Positions 28,855 through 38,602 of a DNA stretch of 64,000 nt are shown piece by piece; the stretch's first letter is position 1, and every line of letters starts with the position of its first letter. Origin of the DNA: Lysobacteraceae bacterium. Lineage in GTDB: Bacteria > Pseudomonadota > Gammaproteobacteria > Xanthomonadales > Xanthomonadaceae. The stretch lies in assembly GCA_016789405.1 (NCBI GenBank), contig JAEUPQ010000018.1, positions 58,050-122,049 on the forward strand, in the 5' to 3' direction. The notes under the pieces were generated by a model. That model saw only the letters and a program-made list of their open reading frames with translations. It was not told the origin of the DNA and made no database searches. Both the position numbers and the translations under genes were made by a program.

Positions 28855-29831
28855 CGCGCCGCCCCTTCGTGACCAGCTTCGATGCTCGGCAATTGATTCA
28901 GGTCGTTGAGCCAGCTGTACTCGAAGACGTAGCCGCCGTTCTCGTGGGCAATCCAGCCGCCTTCCGGCGCGCTCGGCTTCAGATGCGCCTTCGGGTAGGC
29001 GCCCAGCGAGGTGTAATGCGTGACGTAGGACTTGCGGGTCAGGTCGGGATTCCGGATCGCGGTGCCTTCGTGCGACAGGTTGCCGTGCCAGACCAGCACG
29101 TCGCCCTTCTTCGGACAGTAGACCTGCGACTGGATGCCCGACTGGCGCACGCGTTCGGCGAGGTATTCACTCAGCTCCATCGGCGAACGCTGGCTGTCGC
29201 TTTCGAGCAGGATCGAACCATCGCCCCAGTCGAAGAATCCGGAGATGTCTTCGCGATGCGATCCGGGATAGTAGGCCAGGGGACCGGAATCCGGATGGAT
29301 GTCTTCCAGCGGAATCCAGCTCGCCGCGAGGTGCGGCACCGGCGTCTGGCAGCGCACGTACGGGTAGTCGACGTGGATCGGCTGCTGGCTACCCTTGTAG
29401 AAGGTCAGCGACTGCATCGAACAAGGCGCATCGCGGAACACGTGCGACAGGAAGACCGACACTTCGCGGGTCAGGCTCAGGCGAGCGGCAGCGCGAGAGA
29501 TCGTGTGGATGCTGTTGAACTTCAGGCCCGGGGAATTCAGCTCTTCCTCGGTGAGGTCGAGGATGTGCTTCTGCACGCCGGATGTCTCGACGAGAAGGTC
29601 GAAGTCGCGATAGTGCGCGCGCAGGTGCTCGATGTCGTTCTTGAGCGCATCGATGAGCGCGTGGTCGACAACGTCTCGAAACAGCACGATGCCGTCTCGG
29701 CGCCACTGCACCAGGGCTTCGCGCAGGTCGAAGCCTGCCGAATCGGACAACTGGTCGACGTGCGCGTCGATGTCTGCGTCGGGCCGGTCGATCCAGAGAC
29801 GGTCGCGGAGCCAGTCTTCTTGCCTGTACAT
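28851..29831 (-). CDS. Phytanoyl-CoA dioxygenase (PhyH) family protein
   Basis: Fe(II)/2-oxoglutarate-dependent oxygenase of 326 residues. The ATG at 29831 (MYRQEDWLRDRLW) has AGAGGG upstream; a longer open frame adds only non-coding-like sequence. The iron motif is PIHVDYPYV (His and Asp of HxD), the distal His is in LSHEGTAIRN, and the 2-oxoglutarate Arg follows in TRKSYVTHY. PhyH proteins in glycan clusters hydroxylate sugars or lipid-linked precursors. It overlaps the next methyltransferase (ATGA), supporting a two-step modification. The substrate is inferred from context only. Confidence 0.87.
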   Translation of the reverse strand: MYRQEDWLRDRLWIDRPDADIDAHVDQLSDSAGFDLREALVQWRRDGIVLFRDVVDHALIDALKNDIEHLRAHYRDFDLLVETSGVQKHILDLTEEELNSPGLKFNSIHTISRAAARLSLTREVSVFLSHVFRDAPCSMQSLTFYKGSQQPIHVDYPYVRCQTPVPHLAASWIPLEDIHPDSGPLAYYPGSHREDISGFFDWGDGSILLESDSQRSPMELSEYLAERVRQSGIQSQVYCPKKGDVLVWHGNLSHEGTAIRNPDLTRKSYVTHYTSLGAYPKAHLKPSAPEGGWIAHENGGYVFEYSWLNDLNQLPSIEAGHEGAAR

Positions 29832-29910
29832 GCGGGGAAGCCCTCTTGATGTCGTAGATGTTCGGCGATCACGGCGGGGGCACAGGGCTCTCCTGGCCGG
29901 ACCATGGGTT

Positions 29911-30822
29911 TCAGGGATTGAGGGAGGCCTGCCATGTCCTTGCGATACCGTCCGCAAGGTCGATGGCGGGGGACCAGTCGAATCGTTCGCGCGCTGCGGA
30001 GACATCCAGCACGACGCGGCGGACGTCGAAGCCTCGCGCCGGCAGGTGCTCGACGGACATCTTCCGTCCGGCGGCACGCTCGATGGCGGCGCGGATATCG
30101 TTGAGGCTCGCGCCGACGCCGCTGCCCGCATTGAAGATGCCGCAGTCGCCGCTGGCGGCCGCGCGGATCGCGAGCTCGACGAGGTCATCGATGAAGATGT
30201 AGTCGCGCACCGTCTCGCCGTCGCCCCAGATCTGCAGCGGCGCCCCTTCATGCAACCGCGCGATCGCGGCGGCGACGAAACCCTGCCCGCCGGCGGCGGA
30301 CTGGCGCGGTCCGAAGGGATTGGACGGACGCAGCACGAGGGGATCGAGCTGGCCAAGGTGTCGGTACATCGACAGGTACTGCTCGATCGCGACCTTGACG
30401 ATTCCGTAGGAGGAAATCGGCTTCAGCGGATGCGACTCGGGCACGGGCAGCACTTCCGGGTCGCCGTAGACGGTGCCGCCGGAGGAAAAGAACACGATGC
30501 GACGCAGGCCGCGCGCCTGCATCGCCGACAGCAGGCCGAGCGCACCGACGAGATTGCTCGACACGTCGTAGGCCGGATCTCGATTCGAACTGGCGGGCAC
30601 GGTCGTGCTGGCCAGGTGGAAGACGGTGTCGACATCGTCGAGCGCATCCGCGATGGAGGCAGCATCGGTGTAGGCGCCGCGACGGTAATCGATGCCGGTC
30701 CAGTCGACATCGGCCCTCGCCTGCCCGGGATCGAGCACGCGCACGTCATGCCCGCGCACGCGCAGGCCCTCGGCGAGATGCGAGCCGATGAAGCCGTTGC
30801 CACCGATCACCAGGGCGCGCAT
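29911..30822 (-). CDS. NAD-dependent epimerase/dehydratase (GalE-like SDR)
   Basis: Extended short-chain dehydrogenase of about 303 residues that would interconvert or modify nucleotide sugars. The ATG at 30822 shares one base with the preceding gene's stop (TGATG). Motifs: GGNGFIGSH (NAD-binding GxxGxxG), the catalytic SSGGTVYG and SSYGIVK (YxxxK), and RPSNPFGPRQ. It fits UDP-glucose/UDP-GlcNAc 4-epimerase-type enzymes, but the exact sugar cannot be read. It lies downstream of the glycosyltransferase fusion in the same operon. Confidence 0.88.
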   Translation of the reverse strand: MRALVIGGNGFIGSHLAEGLRVRGHDVRVLDPGQARADVDWTGIDYRRGAYTDAASIADALDDVDTVFHLASTTVPASSNRDPAYDVSSNLVGALGLLSAMQARGLRRIVFFSSGGTVYGDPEVLPVPESHPLKPISSYGIVKVAIEQYLSMYRHLGQLDPLVLRPSNPFGPRQSAAGGQGFVAAAIARLHEGAPLQIWGDGETVRDYIFIDDLVELAIRAAASGDCGIFNAGSGVGASLNDIRAAIERAAGRKMSVEHLPARGFDVRRVVLDVSAARERFDWSPAIDLADGIARTWQASLNP

Positions 30823-33800
30823 CAACCCGCCTCCGCCTGCGTGTCCAACGGGGTGCCGACCTGGGTGTCCGGCAAGCCGAACTGGCGCCGGAGCGCAGCC
30901 GAGTACGCATCGGCCGCGGCGCGCGATGCGGCATCGAGCGCGAATTGTTCCGCGGCCACGCGCTGCGCGCTGACCACCTCGTCATGGTGGCGCTGCAGGT
31001 CCGACGCGGACGTCACGCTGCCGACATGGCGACGATGCTGGTTGAGCGAGGCAGGCGCGTAGTGCACGCCGCCGCGACGCAGCAGGTGCAGGTAGGCGAC
31101 CCAGTCGCCGGCGATGCGGTAGCCACAGATCTCGTCCTCGCGTTCGCGCAGCACATCGAGCAATGCCTCGCGACGGAACAGTACCGCACTCACGTTCGGC
31201 ACGGTGTTCTTGACCGCCAGCGCGGCACGCACTTCCTCCGCGCCGCTGGCGGTGTAGGCCTTGCGCCACCGCTCCTGCGACAGCTCGCCGGTATAGGCGC
31301 GATAGTCCGGCATCACGACCTGGCCGTCACTGTCGATGGCCTCGGATTCGCTGTACGCCATCACCAGGTCCGCCCTGCCGTGCAACGCGGCCAGCAAGGT
31401 CGACAGGAACGCCGGCTTGGCGAGGTCGTCCGCCTCGGCGATCCAGACGTATTCGCCGCGCGCCAATTCGACGCCCTTGCGCCACTGATGGAAGACCGAG
31501 CCCGAGTTGCGCTCGGACGGCACGATCCTGGGCTCGGGCGCGATGCGGCCACGCAGCTCCTGGAGCACCGCCAGGCTGTCGTCGCTGGACGCATCGTCGA
31601 GCACGATGATCTCCGCGATGGGCGCGTCCTGTGCGGCGATGCTCGACAGGCGTGCGTCGAGGTAGCGCGCATAGTTGTAGTTCGGCACGACCACCGACAC
31701 GCGCGGCACGTCCAATCCGGCGAGGTTGGCGAGCGACAGCGCGTAGTCGCGGAACGAAAACTCGCTCTCGATCAGCGCACGGCCGCGTTCGCCGTGGCTC
31801 GCGCGCAGCGCGTCGTCGGCGATCAGCGCATCGATCGCTTCTGCGTACGCGTCCACGTCGAACGCGGGCACGACCCGGCCGACGCCTCGCGTCTCGACCA
31901 GGCGCGCGCCGCCGCCCGTACCTGCGAACGCCACCACCGGCGTGCCGACGGACAGGCTTTCGAGCACGACCGACGGGAAAGGATCTTCACGGGACGACAG
32001 GGCGTAGACATCGGCGCCGGCGTAGTAGTCGTCGGTGTCGAAGTCGAGCCCGACGAAATGGAAACGATCCGAAATGCCTGCCTGCTGCAGACGCTCGTCG
32101 ATACGCCCCTGCAGGTCGACATCGCGATGTCCGACCCACACGAAATGGATCGCGGCATTGCGCGCGCAGGAGGACACCGCCGTCTCGACCAGCAGGTCCA
32201 CGCCCTTGCGCGCATCGGCGTAGCCGACGGCGAGCACGATGCGCGCATCGGCAGACAGCTTGAGGCGGTCGCGCAATCGCCGACGCGGCTCGGCACGGTC
32301 GATGAGCCCTCGGTACCGGCTGCGGGTGAACAATCCCTGAGGGCGCAGCACCATGCGGTCCGCGGAAACATCGCGCGGCCAATACTGTTCGAGCCCGCGC
32401 TGCACATCCTCCGCCGCGACCACGACATGGGCGCTGTCCCGGATCAGGTCCGCGACGACCGAGGCGAGATCGTACTGTGCGATCACGCCGGGCAATTCAT
32501 GGATCAGCGACACCACGCGCATGCCCGCGGCCGAGAAATGCGCGGCGTGACGACCCGCCACGGCGGTGTTGGCGATCAGCGCATCGACGCCCTCGGCTCG
32601 CAGCCTGCGGGCAAGCGCGGCGATGGCATCGGGCGCCATGCGATCCAGTCGATGCACGGGTGCAAGCGCCTCGAACTCCGGCATCAGACGGCCGTCGCCC
32701 TGCATCAGGACCACGACCTCCAGGCCGATGCGCCTGAATTCGCGCAGCAGGTTCAGGGCGAGGTACTGCGCACCGTGCGGATGCGCGTCATGCGACATCA
32801 GCGCGATCCTGCGCTGCGCAATGCCAGCCTCAAGGACGCGTCGCGTCGCGGCCAGGTTCGCGTAGCCATGGAGCACGTCGGGCTCCAGGTACGCACCTTC
32901 CGCCCACTCGTTCCAGGCATTGACGAACACGATGCGCTCGCCGTCGACGGGATTCCGTTCGGCGTAATCGACTGCGGCATCGAGCCAGCGCGCGTACTCG
33001 GGCGGCGACGCATGGGCGAAGGTGTAGCCCTTGCCGGGCTTGCGCGCTTCGTTGTCCCAGCACGGCGACACGCCACGGAACAGCGGGTAATCAGGCTTCG
33101 GCCAATGCAGGGCCGAGGCGACCATCTCGCGGTAGTCGATGATCGTGCCCGCGTAGTCGGGATTGACGATCTCCATCGTCGCGTTGATGGGCTCCAGACC
33201 ACGGGCCACCTTGTGCGGCGGGAACTCGAGCGCGGCATCGAACCCGTAGGTGCGCGGATCGTCGACGTCGAACTGCACCATCGCGAGGAAGATCTCGCCC
33301 AGCCCCTGCTCTCGACAGTAGTCACGCCAGAGTTCGAGGGTATGCCGGCAATCTGGCAGCAAGGAAGGACGATAGACGATGATGAGCGGACGGCCGTCGA
33401 CGCGGATGTAGCGAGGATCGCGGACGTAGGGCAGCAGGTCGCGGATGAACGACAGGTCGTTGTCGTCGCTGTAGTTCTGCCCGAGCAGGACGTCGCTGTC
33501 GCGCCCGTCCCAGCGACGGGTCCAGTTCTCGTTCGCCCAGCACAGGCAGAACGGGAAATCGATGTCGGGGTTGGCGATGAACTGGTCGACCGGACGTTCG
33601 AGCAGCCTGCGCCCGGAGAACCAGTAGTGATGGAAGCAGAAGCCGTGGATGCCGTGCAGGCGGGCGAGCTCGGCCTGGCGACGCATCACGTCGACGAGAC
33701 GGAGGTCGTAGTAACCCAGCTCTCCGGGCAGCTTGGGCTGTTCATGGCCGACGAACTGACCGACGGCTTTGCCGACGTTGGTCCATTCGGTGAACCCCCG

Positions 33801-34235
33801 GCCCCACCACGCGTCGTTCTCGGCGATCGGGTGGAACTGGGGCAAATAGAACGCGATCGCCTTCGCCCGAACCGATGCCGGTGGTGCATCGGCGGGACGC
33901 GCGACATGAAACGCACTGCGCTGCGCGCGCGCGCGCGCGAGCGCATCCAGTTTCCAGCGCACGTCGGCGGCAGACGCGGGCGTGGGCGATGCCGCAGGCG
34001 TCGGCGCAGGCATTGGCATCTGCATGGGGGCGGCAGCGGCCGGCACCGACTGTGCGCCTTGGCGCAGATGCGGGCGGAACTCCTGCCAGCGACGGTAGGC
34101 GTTCGTGCCGCGCAGCACCGGTGCCCCGAGCCGGAACAGCAAGCCCTTCAGCGCAAGCCGTTCATCCCATGACAAGGGCACGCGCAGGTAGAGATCGCGC
34201 GTCCAGCGGCCAACTGCGGACTTGATCGAAGCCAT
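30822..34235 (-). CDS. Three-domain glycosyltransferase: WbsX/GH99-like + GT4 + GT2
   Basis: Very large glycan-assembly protein of about 1137 residues. The ATG at 34235 is preferred over the one 6 bases earlier because GGAAGGGG is better spaced. Order: a basic N-terminus and Pro/Ala linker (1-110); a WbsX/GH99-like domain ([53 protein letters not shown], about 120-480); a GT4 glycosyltransferase ([27 protein letters not shown], about 485-840); and a GT2 domain ([32 protein letters not shown], about 850-1090). It likely adds several sugars in succession. It overlaps or abuts both neighbours in the operon. Confidence 0.9.
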   Translation of the reverse strand: MASIKSAVGRWTRDLYLRVPLSWDERLALKGLLFRLGAPVLRGTNAYRRWQEFRPHLRQGAQSVPAAAAPMQMPMPAPTPAASPTPASAADVRWKLDALARARAQRSAFHVARPADAPPASVRAKAIAFYLPQFHPIAENDAWWGRGFTEWTNVGKAVGQFVGHEQPKLPGELGYYDLRLVDVMRRQAELARLHGIHGFCFHHYWFSGRRLLERPVDQFIANPDIDFPFCLCWANENWTRRWDGRDSDVLLGQNYSDDNDLSFIRDLLPYVRDPRYIRVDGRPLIIVYRPSLLPDCRHTLELWRDYCREQGLGEIFLAMVQFDVDDPRTYGFDAALEFPPHKVARGLEPINATMEIVNPDYAGTIIDYREMVASALHWPKPDYPLFRGVSPCWDNEARKPGKGYTFAHASPPEYARWLDAAVDYAERNPVDGERIVFVNAWNEWAEGAYLEPDVLHGYANLAATRRVLEAGIAQRRIALMSHDAHPHGAQYLALNLLREFRRIGLEVVVLMQGDGRLMPEFEALAPVHRLDRMAPDAIAALARRLRAEGVDALIANTAVAGRHAAHFSAAGMRVVSLIHELPGVIAQYDLASVVADLIRDSAHVVVAAEDVQRGLEQYWPRDVSADRMVLRPQGLFTRSRYRGLIDRAEPRRRLRDRLKLSADARIVLAVGYADARKGVDLLVETAVSSCARNAAIHFVWVGHRDVDLQGRIDERLQQAGISDRFHFVGLDFDTDDYYAGADVYALSSREDPFPSVVLESLSVGTPVVAFAGTGGGARLVETRGVGRVVPAFDVDAYAEAIDALIADDALRASHGERGRALIESEFSFRDYALSLANLAGLDVPRVSVVVPNYNYARYLDARLSSIAAQDAPIAEIIVLDDASSDDSLAVLQELRGRIAPEPRIVPSERNSGSVFHQWRKGVELARGEYVWIAEADDLAKPAFLSTLLAALHGRADLVMAYSESEAIDSDGQVVMPDYRAYTGELSQERWRKAYTASGAEEVRAALAVKNTVPNVSAVLFRREALLDVLREREDEICGYRIAGDWVAYLHLLRRGGVHYAPASLNQHRRHVGSVTSASDLQRHHDEVVSAQRVAAEQFALDAASRAAADAYSAALRRQFGLPDTQVGTPLDTQAEAG

Positions 34236-34237
34236 GG

Positions 34238-35704
34238 TCATCCCCTTCCCAGCAGACGTGCCAATGCACGCAACGGTGCGGTGAGCTTCCAGCTGGACGA
34301 AGCGCGGAATGCCGCCATCTCGGCGGCCAGGCGCTCTCGCTCCAGCATGCTGTCTTCGAGACGCGAACGCACTTGCCGCAATTCCTCGTTCAGCGCGTCG
34401 AGTGTCGCGTCGCGTTCGGTCATCATGCGGCGCAGTCCGTCGAACTGCCCGGACAGGGCGTCACGCATGCGGTCCAGCCCCGAGGCGAATTCGCGCATCT
34501 GCGCCAGTTCGGCGGCGTGTTCGGCAAGGCTGCGGTCGAGACGTGCGCTGGCCTCCCGGGCCCGCCCCTCTGCCTCGGAAAGTTGGCGTTCGCGCTCTGC
34601 CAGTTGGCGCTCGCCGTCGGACAGGCGCGCACGCGCATCGGCCAGTTGCGTTTGCGCGTCCGCGAGGAGCGCCTGCGTATCGACGACACGCGAGGCGTGT
34701 TCGCTGGCCAGCGTTTCGGCGGACGCGCACCGGGCCTGCCACGCGGCAAGGTCCGCATCGAGGGTCTCGGCACGGACCTGCGCGGCAGACGTCGCCTGCG
34801 CAGCCTGTTGCCGCGCTTCGGCAGCCTCTCGCCTGAGCGCCTCGCATTCGCCACCCAGCGCATCGGCACGCTGCCGTGCGGAAGCTTCCGCCGTTTCCAG
34901 TTCGCGGATACGTCCGGCAAGATAATCGTGCGCCTCGCCTGCGGCCTTCATGGCGTTGCCGGTATCGAACATCGCCTGCTTCAGTGATGCATCGAGATGG
35001 TTGGCGCGCTCCTCTTCGGTCACCCGCGTGCCCAGCGCCTCGAACAGACGCATCACCGGCACTTCGCCATCGGTGCCGGACATCGACGCCAGCGCGCGGA
35101 GCGATTCGGGTGCATTGCCGCCTGTCAGGAGCACGCCCAGGCCGTGCGAATGCTGGAACTCGAATGCGGGATATCGCTCGCGCAGTTCGGCCCACAGCTT
35201 CCAGACGCCAAAGCCGCGCTCGCGCACCATCGTGTCGTGGAACAGCACGACGCCGCGATCCGACATCTTCGGCAGCCACGTCTCGAAGTCGTGCTTCACG
35301 GCTTCATAGGTATGCAGGCCGTCGATGTGCAGCAGGTCGACGCTGCCGTCCTCGAAATACCCCAGCGCATCGTCGAAGGTCATGCGCATCAGCTGGGAGA
35401 AGCCGCTGTAGTGCTGTTCGTTCAACGCATGCAGCGCAGCGTGGACTTCGTCGCCGTAGAAACCCGAATGCTCGTCGCCCTGCCAGGTATCGACCGCGAA
35501 GCAGCGCGTGTCGTAGCCGCAACGCGCGACCGACTGGCAGAACGCGAGATAGGACGTCCCGTGGTGGCTGCCGAGTTCCACCAGCGTGCCCGGCCTCGCT
35601 TCTTCGACGACCCACTGCGCGAACGGCAGGTGACCGGTCCACGCGCTCGGGGGCACGAGCGCCGGGCGCGTCGACATGCCTGCATTCAGCGCGAGGCCAC
35701 TCAT
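34238..35704 (-). CDS. SAM-dependent methyltransferase with long C-terminal coiled coil (WbdD-like layout)
   Basis: A 488-residue protein; the ATG at 35704 overlaps the upstream stop (ATGA). Residues about 20-215 are a class I methyltransferase of the Methyltransf_24/cephalosporin-hydroxylase-like type ([54 protein letters not shown]). Residues about 245-460 are Ala/Glu/Arg/Gln-rich with heptad character: a long coiled coil. The end carries an amphipathic [17 protein letters not shown]. In E. coli WbdD, a methyltransferase joined to a coiled coil caps the O-antigen and measures its length; no kinase is seen here. With a Wzt carrying a glycan-binding tail nearby, a capping/ruler role is plausible but inferred. 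Confidence 0.85.
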   Translation of the reverse strand: MSGLALNAGMSTRPALVPPSAWTGHLPFAQWVVEEARPGTLVELGSHHGTSYLAFCQSVARCGYDTRCFAVDTWQGDEHSGFYGDEVHAALHALNEQHYSGFSQLMRMTFDDALGYFEDGSVDLLHIDGLHTYEAVKHDFETWLPKMSDRGVVLFHDTMVRERGFGVWKLWAELRERYPAFEFQHSHGLGVLLTGGNAPESLRALASMSGTDGEVPVMRLFEALGTRVTEEERANHLDASLKQAMFDTGNAMKAAGEAHDYLAGRIRELETAEASARQRADALGGECEALRREAAEARQQAAQATSAAQVRAETLDADLAAWQARCASAETLASEHASRVVDTQALLADAQTQLADARARLSDGERQLAERERQLSEAEGRAREASARLDRSLAEHAAELAQMREFASGLDRMRDALSGQFDGLRRMMTERDATLDALNEELRQVRSRLEDSMLERERLAAEMAAFRASSSWKLTAPLRALARLLGRG

Positions 35705-36291
35705 TTCAGCACCGCCTGCGCCTGCAGCGCCCGGCGCGCGAGCGCGAGCTCGAATCGCTCGCGCAATCCGAGCGCGCGCGAACGGAACACGCCGACGGTG
35801 TCCCCCCAGGGGCCGCTGCCCGGGTCGGGGTGCGGCTCCCAGTCGGTGTGCACTTCGACCAGTTCGCAGCGTCCGAACTTGGCGAGCGCGCGGTAGCCAT
35901 CGGGGTAGAAGCGCCAGCAATCCTGCGGGTAACGATGCTCGGGGCCGCGCGAGGGCGCGATGAGGAACACCAGTCCGCCGGGCTTGAGCACGCGCATCAT
36001 CTCCAGCCACGTGGCCCAGAAGAATTCGATGTGCTCGAACGCCTGTCCGGACAGGATGACATCGACGCTGCGGCTCGCGAAGGGATAGCGATAGGGCGAC
36101 GACAGCACGACGTCCACGCCGGGTCCCTTCTCGAGATCGACGCCGGTGTAGCGCCAGTGCGGGCTGTCGAACAGCGTCCGATAGGAACCGTTGACGTCGT
36201 AGGATCCGATGTCGATCGCCTGGATCGCGCGTTCGCGATCGAGGTGCGTCGACACCAGGCGCTGCATGTGCTGGTAGGAACTGTTGTGCAA
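35701..36291 (-). CDS. SAM-dependent methyltransferase
   Basis: A 196-residue class I methyltransferase (Methyltransf_11-like). Visible motifs: IDIGSYDVNGSYR (motif I), YTGVDLEKGPGVDVVL, DVILSGQAFEHIEFFW and MMRVLKPGGLVFLIAPS. The frame begins with TTG at 36291 after AGAGA; the first ATG is at 36267 without a ribosome binding site, so the start is uncertain. It sits 33 bases after the Wzt-like gene and overlaps the coiled-coil methyltransferase. It likely methylates the glycan or its terminal sugar. Confidence 0.85.
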   Translation of the reverse strand: MHNSSYQHMQRLVSTHLDRERAIQAIDIGSYDVNGSYRTLFDSPHWRYTGVDLEKGPGVDVVLSSPYRYPFASRSVDVILSGQAFEHIEFFWATWLEMMRVLKPGGLVFLIAPSRGPEHRYPQDCWRFYPDGYRALAKFGRCELVEVHTDWEPHPDPGSGPWGDTVGVFRSRALGLRERFELALARRALQAQAVLK

Positions 36292-36324
36292 TGGCGTCTC
36301 TCTGTCGTGAACGTGGCGGCCGGC

Positions 36325-37761
36325 TCAGCGGTCCGCATCCAGCGTGATCGAACGGAACGGAATACCGACCAGGCCCGTGGACGCCGTGCTGGAGACGGAT
36401 TCCAGCACCAGGGCGTCGTAGAGCCAGGCGGCCTGCACATGCGCATGGTAGCTGCCATCCGCGACGGCGATATCCACGGAAAAATTGCCCCGGCGCAGGT
36501 AGGGCATGCGGAACTCGAACACGGCGCGAAGGGTCCGGCCTGGCGCAACGGCCACCGGAGTGACGTCGTCGCGCCAGGTGTTCTTGCCGAACAACTGCTG
36601 GCCCAGGCGGTCCTTCAGCATGAAACCGACGATCGCGCTCTCGATCGCCCCGTTGGCATCGGCTTCGATGACAAGGCGAACGACCTCGCCCCCCGAGACC
36701 TGCCGCAGGACGCGACCCGAGGGGTCTTCGAAGCGCGCGGAACGGATGGTCACGCGTCCGTCACCGAAGCCGGCGCGGTCAGGATCGAATTCGAACACCC
36801 GCACCCGACTCGCGTCATAGCCTGCATCGTCCTCTGCATCGACATCGACCGCATCGACGCCGGACGCCTCCGCCCGCTGGTCGCCGGGGCGCTTGGCCGG
36901 CGCCGACCGAATGGCGGGAGCGGCGCCGTAGATGCTGGCGTGGTAGGCCTCGCACACGTCCTTCGCCGCGCCATCCATCGCGATGCGACCGCCATTGAGC
37001 CAGATGGCGCGATCGCACAGGTTCATGATCGCGCTGGCGTCGTGGCTGACGAACAGCACCGTGCCCCGCTTCTGGAACTCGCGCAGGAAGCGCATGCACT
37101 TCTGGGCGAAGAACACGTCGCCGACGGAGAGCGCTTCGTCGATGACGAGGATGTCCGCATCCGCATGGGCGACCACGGCGAACGCCAGGCGCACGTACAT
37201 GCCGCTGGAGTAAGTCTTGACCGGCTGCTCGATGAAGTCGCCGATGTCGGCGAATTCGACGATGGCGTCGTACTTGGCTGCGATTTCCTCCGGCGTCATG
37301 CCGAGGATCGCGCCGTTCATGTGGATGTTCTCGCGACCGGTGAACTCCGGATTGAAGCCGCTGCCGAGTTCGAGCAACGCGCCGATCCGACCGGAGCGCT
37401 CGACGCGGCCGTGCGTGGGCGTGAGCGTGCCGCACACGATCTGCAGCAATGTCGACTTGCCCGAGCCGTTGCGTCCGATGATGCCCACGGTCTCGCCGCG
37501 CGCGATCGAAAAACCGATGTCGCGTAGCGCCCAGGATTCACGGAAATAGCGACCTGGCGCGCGTCCGAGCAGGCGCTGCACGCGTGGCAGCAGCGCCTGC
37601 TTCAGGCGATGTTCGGGCCGCTCGTAGAGCTGGTAGCACTTGCTGACATCGGCAACGACGATGGCCTGCTCCACCGACTCTTCACCGCGTGGCACGACCA
37701 CCGATGCAGCGGCATCGCCGGCGTCGCTGAAGACCTCAGCCGGGTTCGCATCAGAGGACAT
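36325..37761 (-). CDS. wzt: Polysaccharide ABC transporter ATPase with C-terminal glycan-binding domain (Wzt-like)
   Basis: ATPase of an ABC-2 glycan exporter, 478 residues. The ATG at 37761 overlaps the permease stop by 11 bases. Motifs: Walker A GRNGSGKST, signature YSSGMYVRLAFA (a variant typical of Wzt/TagH proteins), Walker B ILVIDEALSVGD, and switch His in VLFVSHDAS, all within residues about 35-285. After an Asp/Ala linker, residues about 330-478 form a beta domain like Wzt-C, which in O-antigen exporters reads the capped end of the glycan. This suggests export of a polymer whose non-reducing end is modified first, matching the two methyltransferases that follow. Confidence 0.92.
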   Translation of the reverse strand: MSSDANPAEVFSDAGDAAASVVVPRGEESVEQAIVVADVSKCYQLYERPEHRLKQALLPRVQRLLGRAPGRYFRESWALRDIGFSIARGETVGIIGRNGSGKSTLLQIVCGTLTPTHGRVERSGRIGALLELGSGFNPEFTGRENIHMNGAILGMTPEEIAAKYDAIVEFADIGDFIEQPVKTYSSGMYVRLAFAVVAHADADILVIDEALSVGDVFFAQKCMRFLREFQKRGTVLFVSHDASAIMNLCDRAIWLNGGRIAMDGAAKDVCEAYHASIYGAAPAIRSAPAKRPGDQRAEASGVDAVDVDAEDDAGYDASRVRVFEFDPDRAGFGDGRVTIRSARFEDPSGRVLRQVSGGEVVRLVIEADANGAIESAIVGFMLKDRLGQQLFGKNTWRDDVTPVAVAPGRTLRAVFEFRMPYLRRGNFSVDIAVADGSYHAHVQAAWLYDALVLESVSSTASTGLVGIPFRSITLDADR

Positions 37762-38602
37762 CGGCGAACCCCCGGCGCGACTTCTGGAACCAGGCATAGC
37801 CCAGGCACATCATCAACACGCCTACCGCGTAATAGGGCACCAGCATCGACGCATCGGGCGCGACGTTGGCGAACAGCACGGCGCGACTCTGCTCGACGGC
37901 GACGGTGAGCGGATTGAGGTACAACCAGTGCCGATAGTGTTCCGGCAACGCGGTGATCGGATAGAACACGGGCGCAAGGAACATCAGCACGGTCGCGGCC
38001 ACGCCGCTGACCTGGGCGATGTCACGCACGAACACACCGAGCGCCGCCAGGAACCAGGCGAGACCGAGCGCCATCAGTACGAGCGGCAGCAGCACGACAG
38101 GCAGCCACAGCGCCGTCAATGGCACCCAGCCTTCCAGCCCCCACTTCGCGAGCAGCAGGATCAACAGGCCGATGGCGGCATGGAACACGGCCGACCCGAC
38201 GAGGCTCCAGCCGAGCATCTCCAGCGGAAACACCACCTTCTTGACGTAGTTCGCGTTCGACACCACCAGCGTGGGCGCCTTGGTGATGGCTTCGGCGATC
38301 AGCCCATGGGCGATCACGCCGACGAACAGCAGCAGCGCGAACCGCGCCTTGCCCTGCCCCTCCAGCGCTCCCGGCCACTTGGCCTCGAACACCACCGAGA
38401 ACACGAAGGTGTACACGGCCAGCATGATCAGTGGATGCAGGAACGACCAGGCGACACCCATCAGCGAACCGCGATAGCGGCCGAGCACTTCGCGGCGGAT
38501 CAACTGCATCGCGAGCTTGCGCTCGCGCCACACCGCGGCCAGCAGGCTTGCAGGCCCGGCGGGAAACGGCCGATGGGCGTCGATCAGGCCGCGCGCATCC
38601 AT
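37751..38602 (-). CDS. wzm: Polysaccharide ABC-2 transporter permease (Wzm-like)
   Basis: Inner-membrane permease of 283 residues with six hydrophobic segments after a cytosolic N-terminus (RREVLGRYRGSLMGVAWSF is the typical ABC-2 entry motif). LNPLTVAVEQSR near the C-terminus is also standard for O-antigen/teichoic-acid exporters. The ATG at 38602 shares a base with the stop of the cystathionine gamma-synthase gene (TGATG). It forms the channel for the Wzt-like ATPase encoded next. Confidence 0.92.
   Translation of the reverse strand: MDARGLIDAHRPFPAGPASLLAAVWRERKLAMQLIRREVLGRYRGSLMGVAWSFLHPLIMLAVYTFVFSVVFEAKWPGALEGQGKARFALLLFVGVIAHGLIAEAITKAPTLVVSNANYVKKVVFPLEMLGWSLVGSAVFHAAIGLLILLLAKWGLEGWVPLTALWLPVVLLPLVLMALGLAWFLAALGVFVRDIAQVSGVAATVLMFLAPVFYPITALPEHYRHWLYLNPLTVAVEQSRAVLFANVAPDASMLVPYYAVGVLMMCLGYAWFQKSRRGFADVL

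Noticed and set aside
28851..30356. 501-residue version of the PhyH protein
   Set aside because: The extra N-terminal part overlaps the epimerase gene and is not protein-like.
30945..34172. 1075-codon plus-strand frame opposite the glycosyltransferase fusion
   Set aside because: Antisense shadow: repetitive His/Arg/Val/Gly-rich sequence with no recognisable motif.
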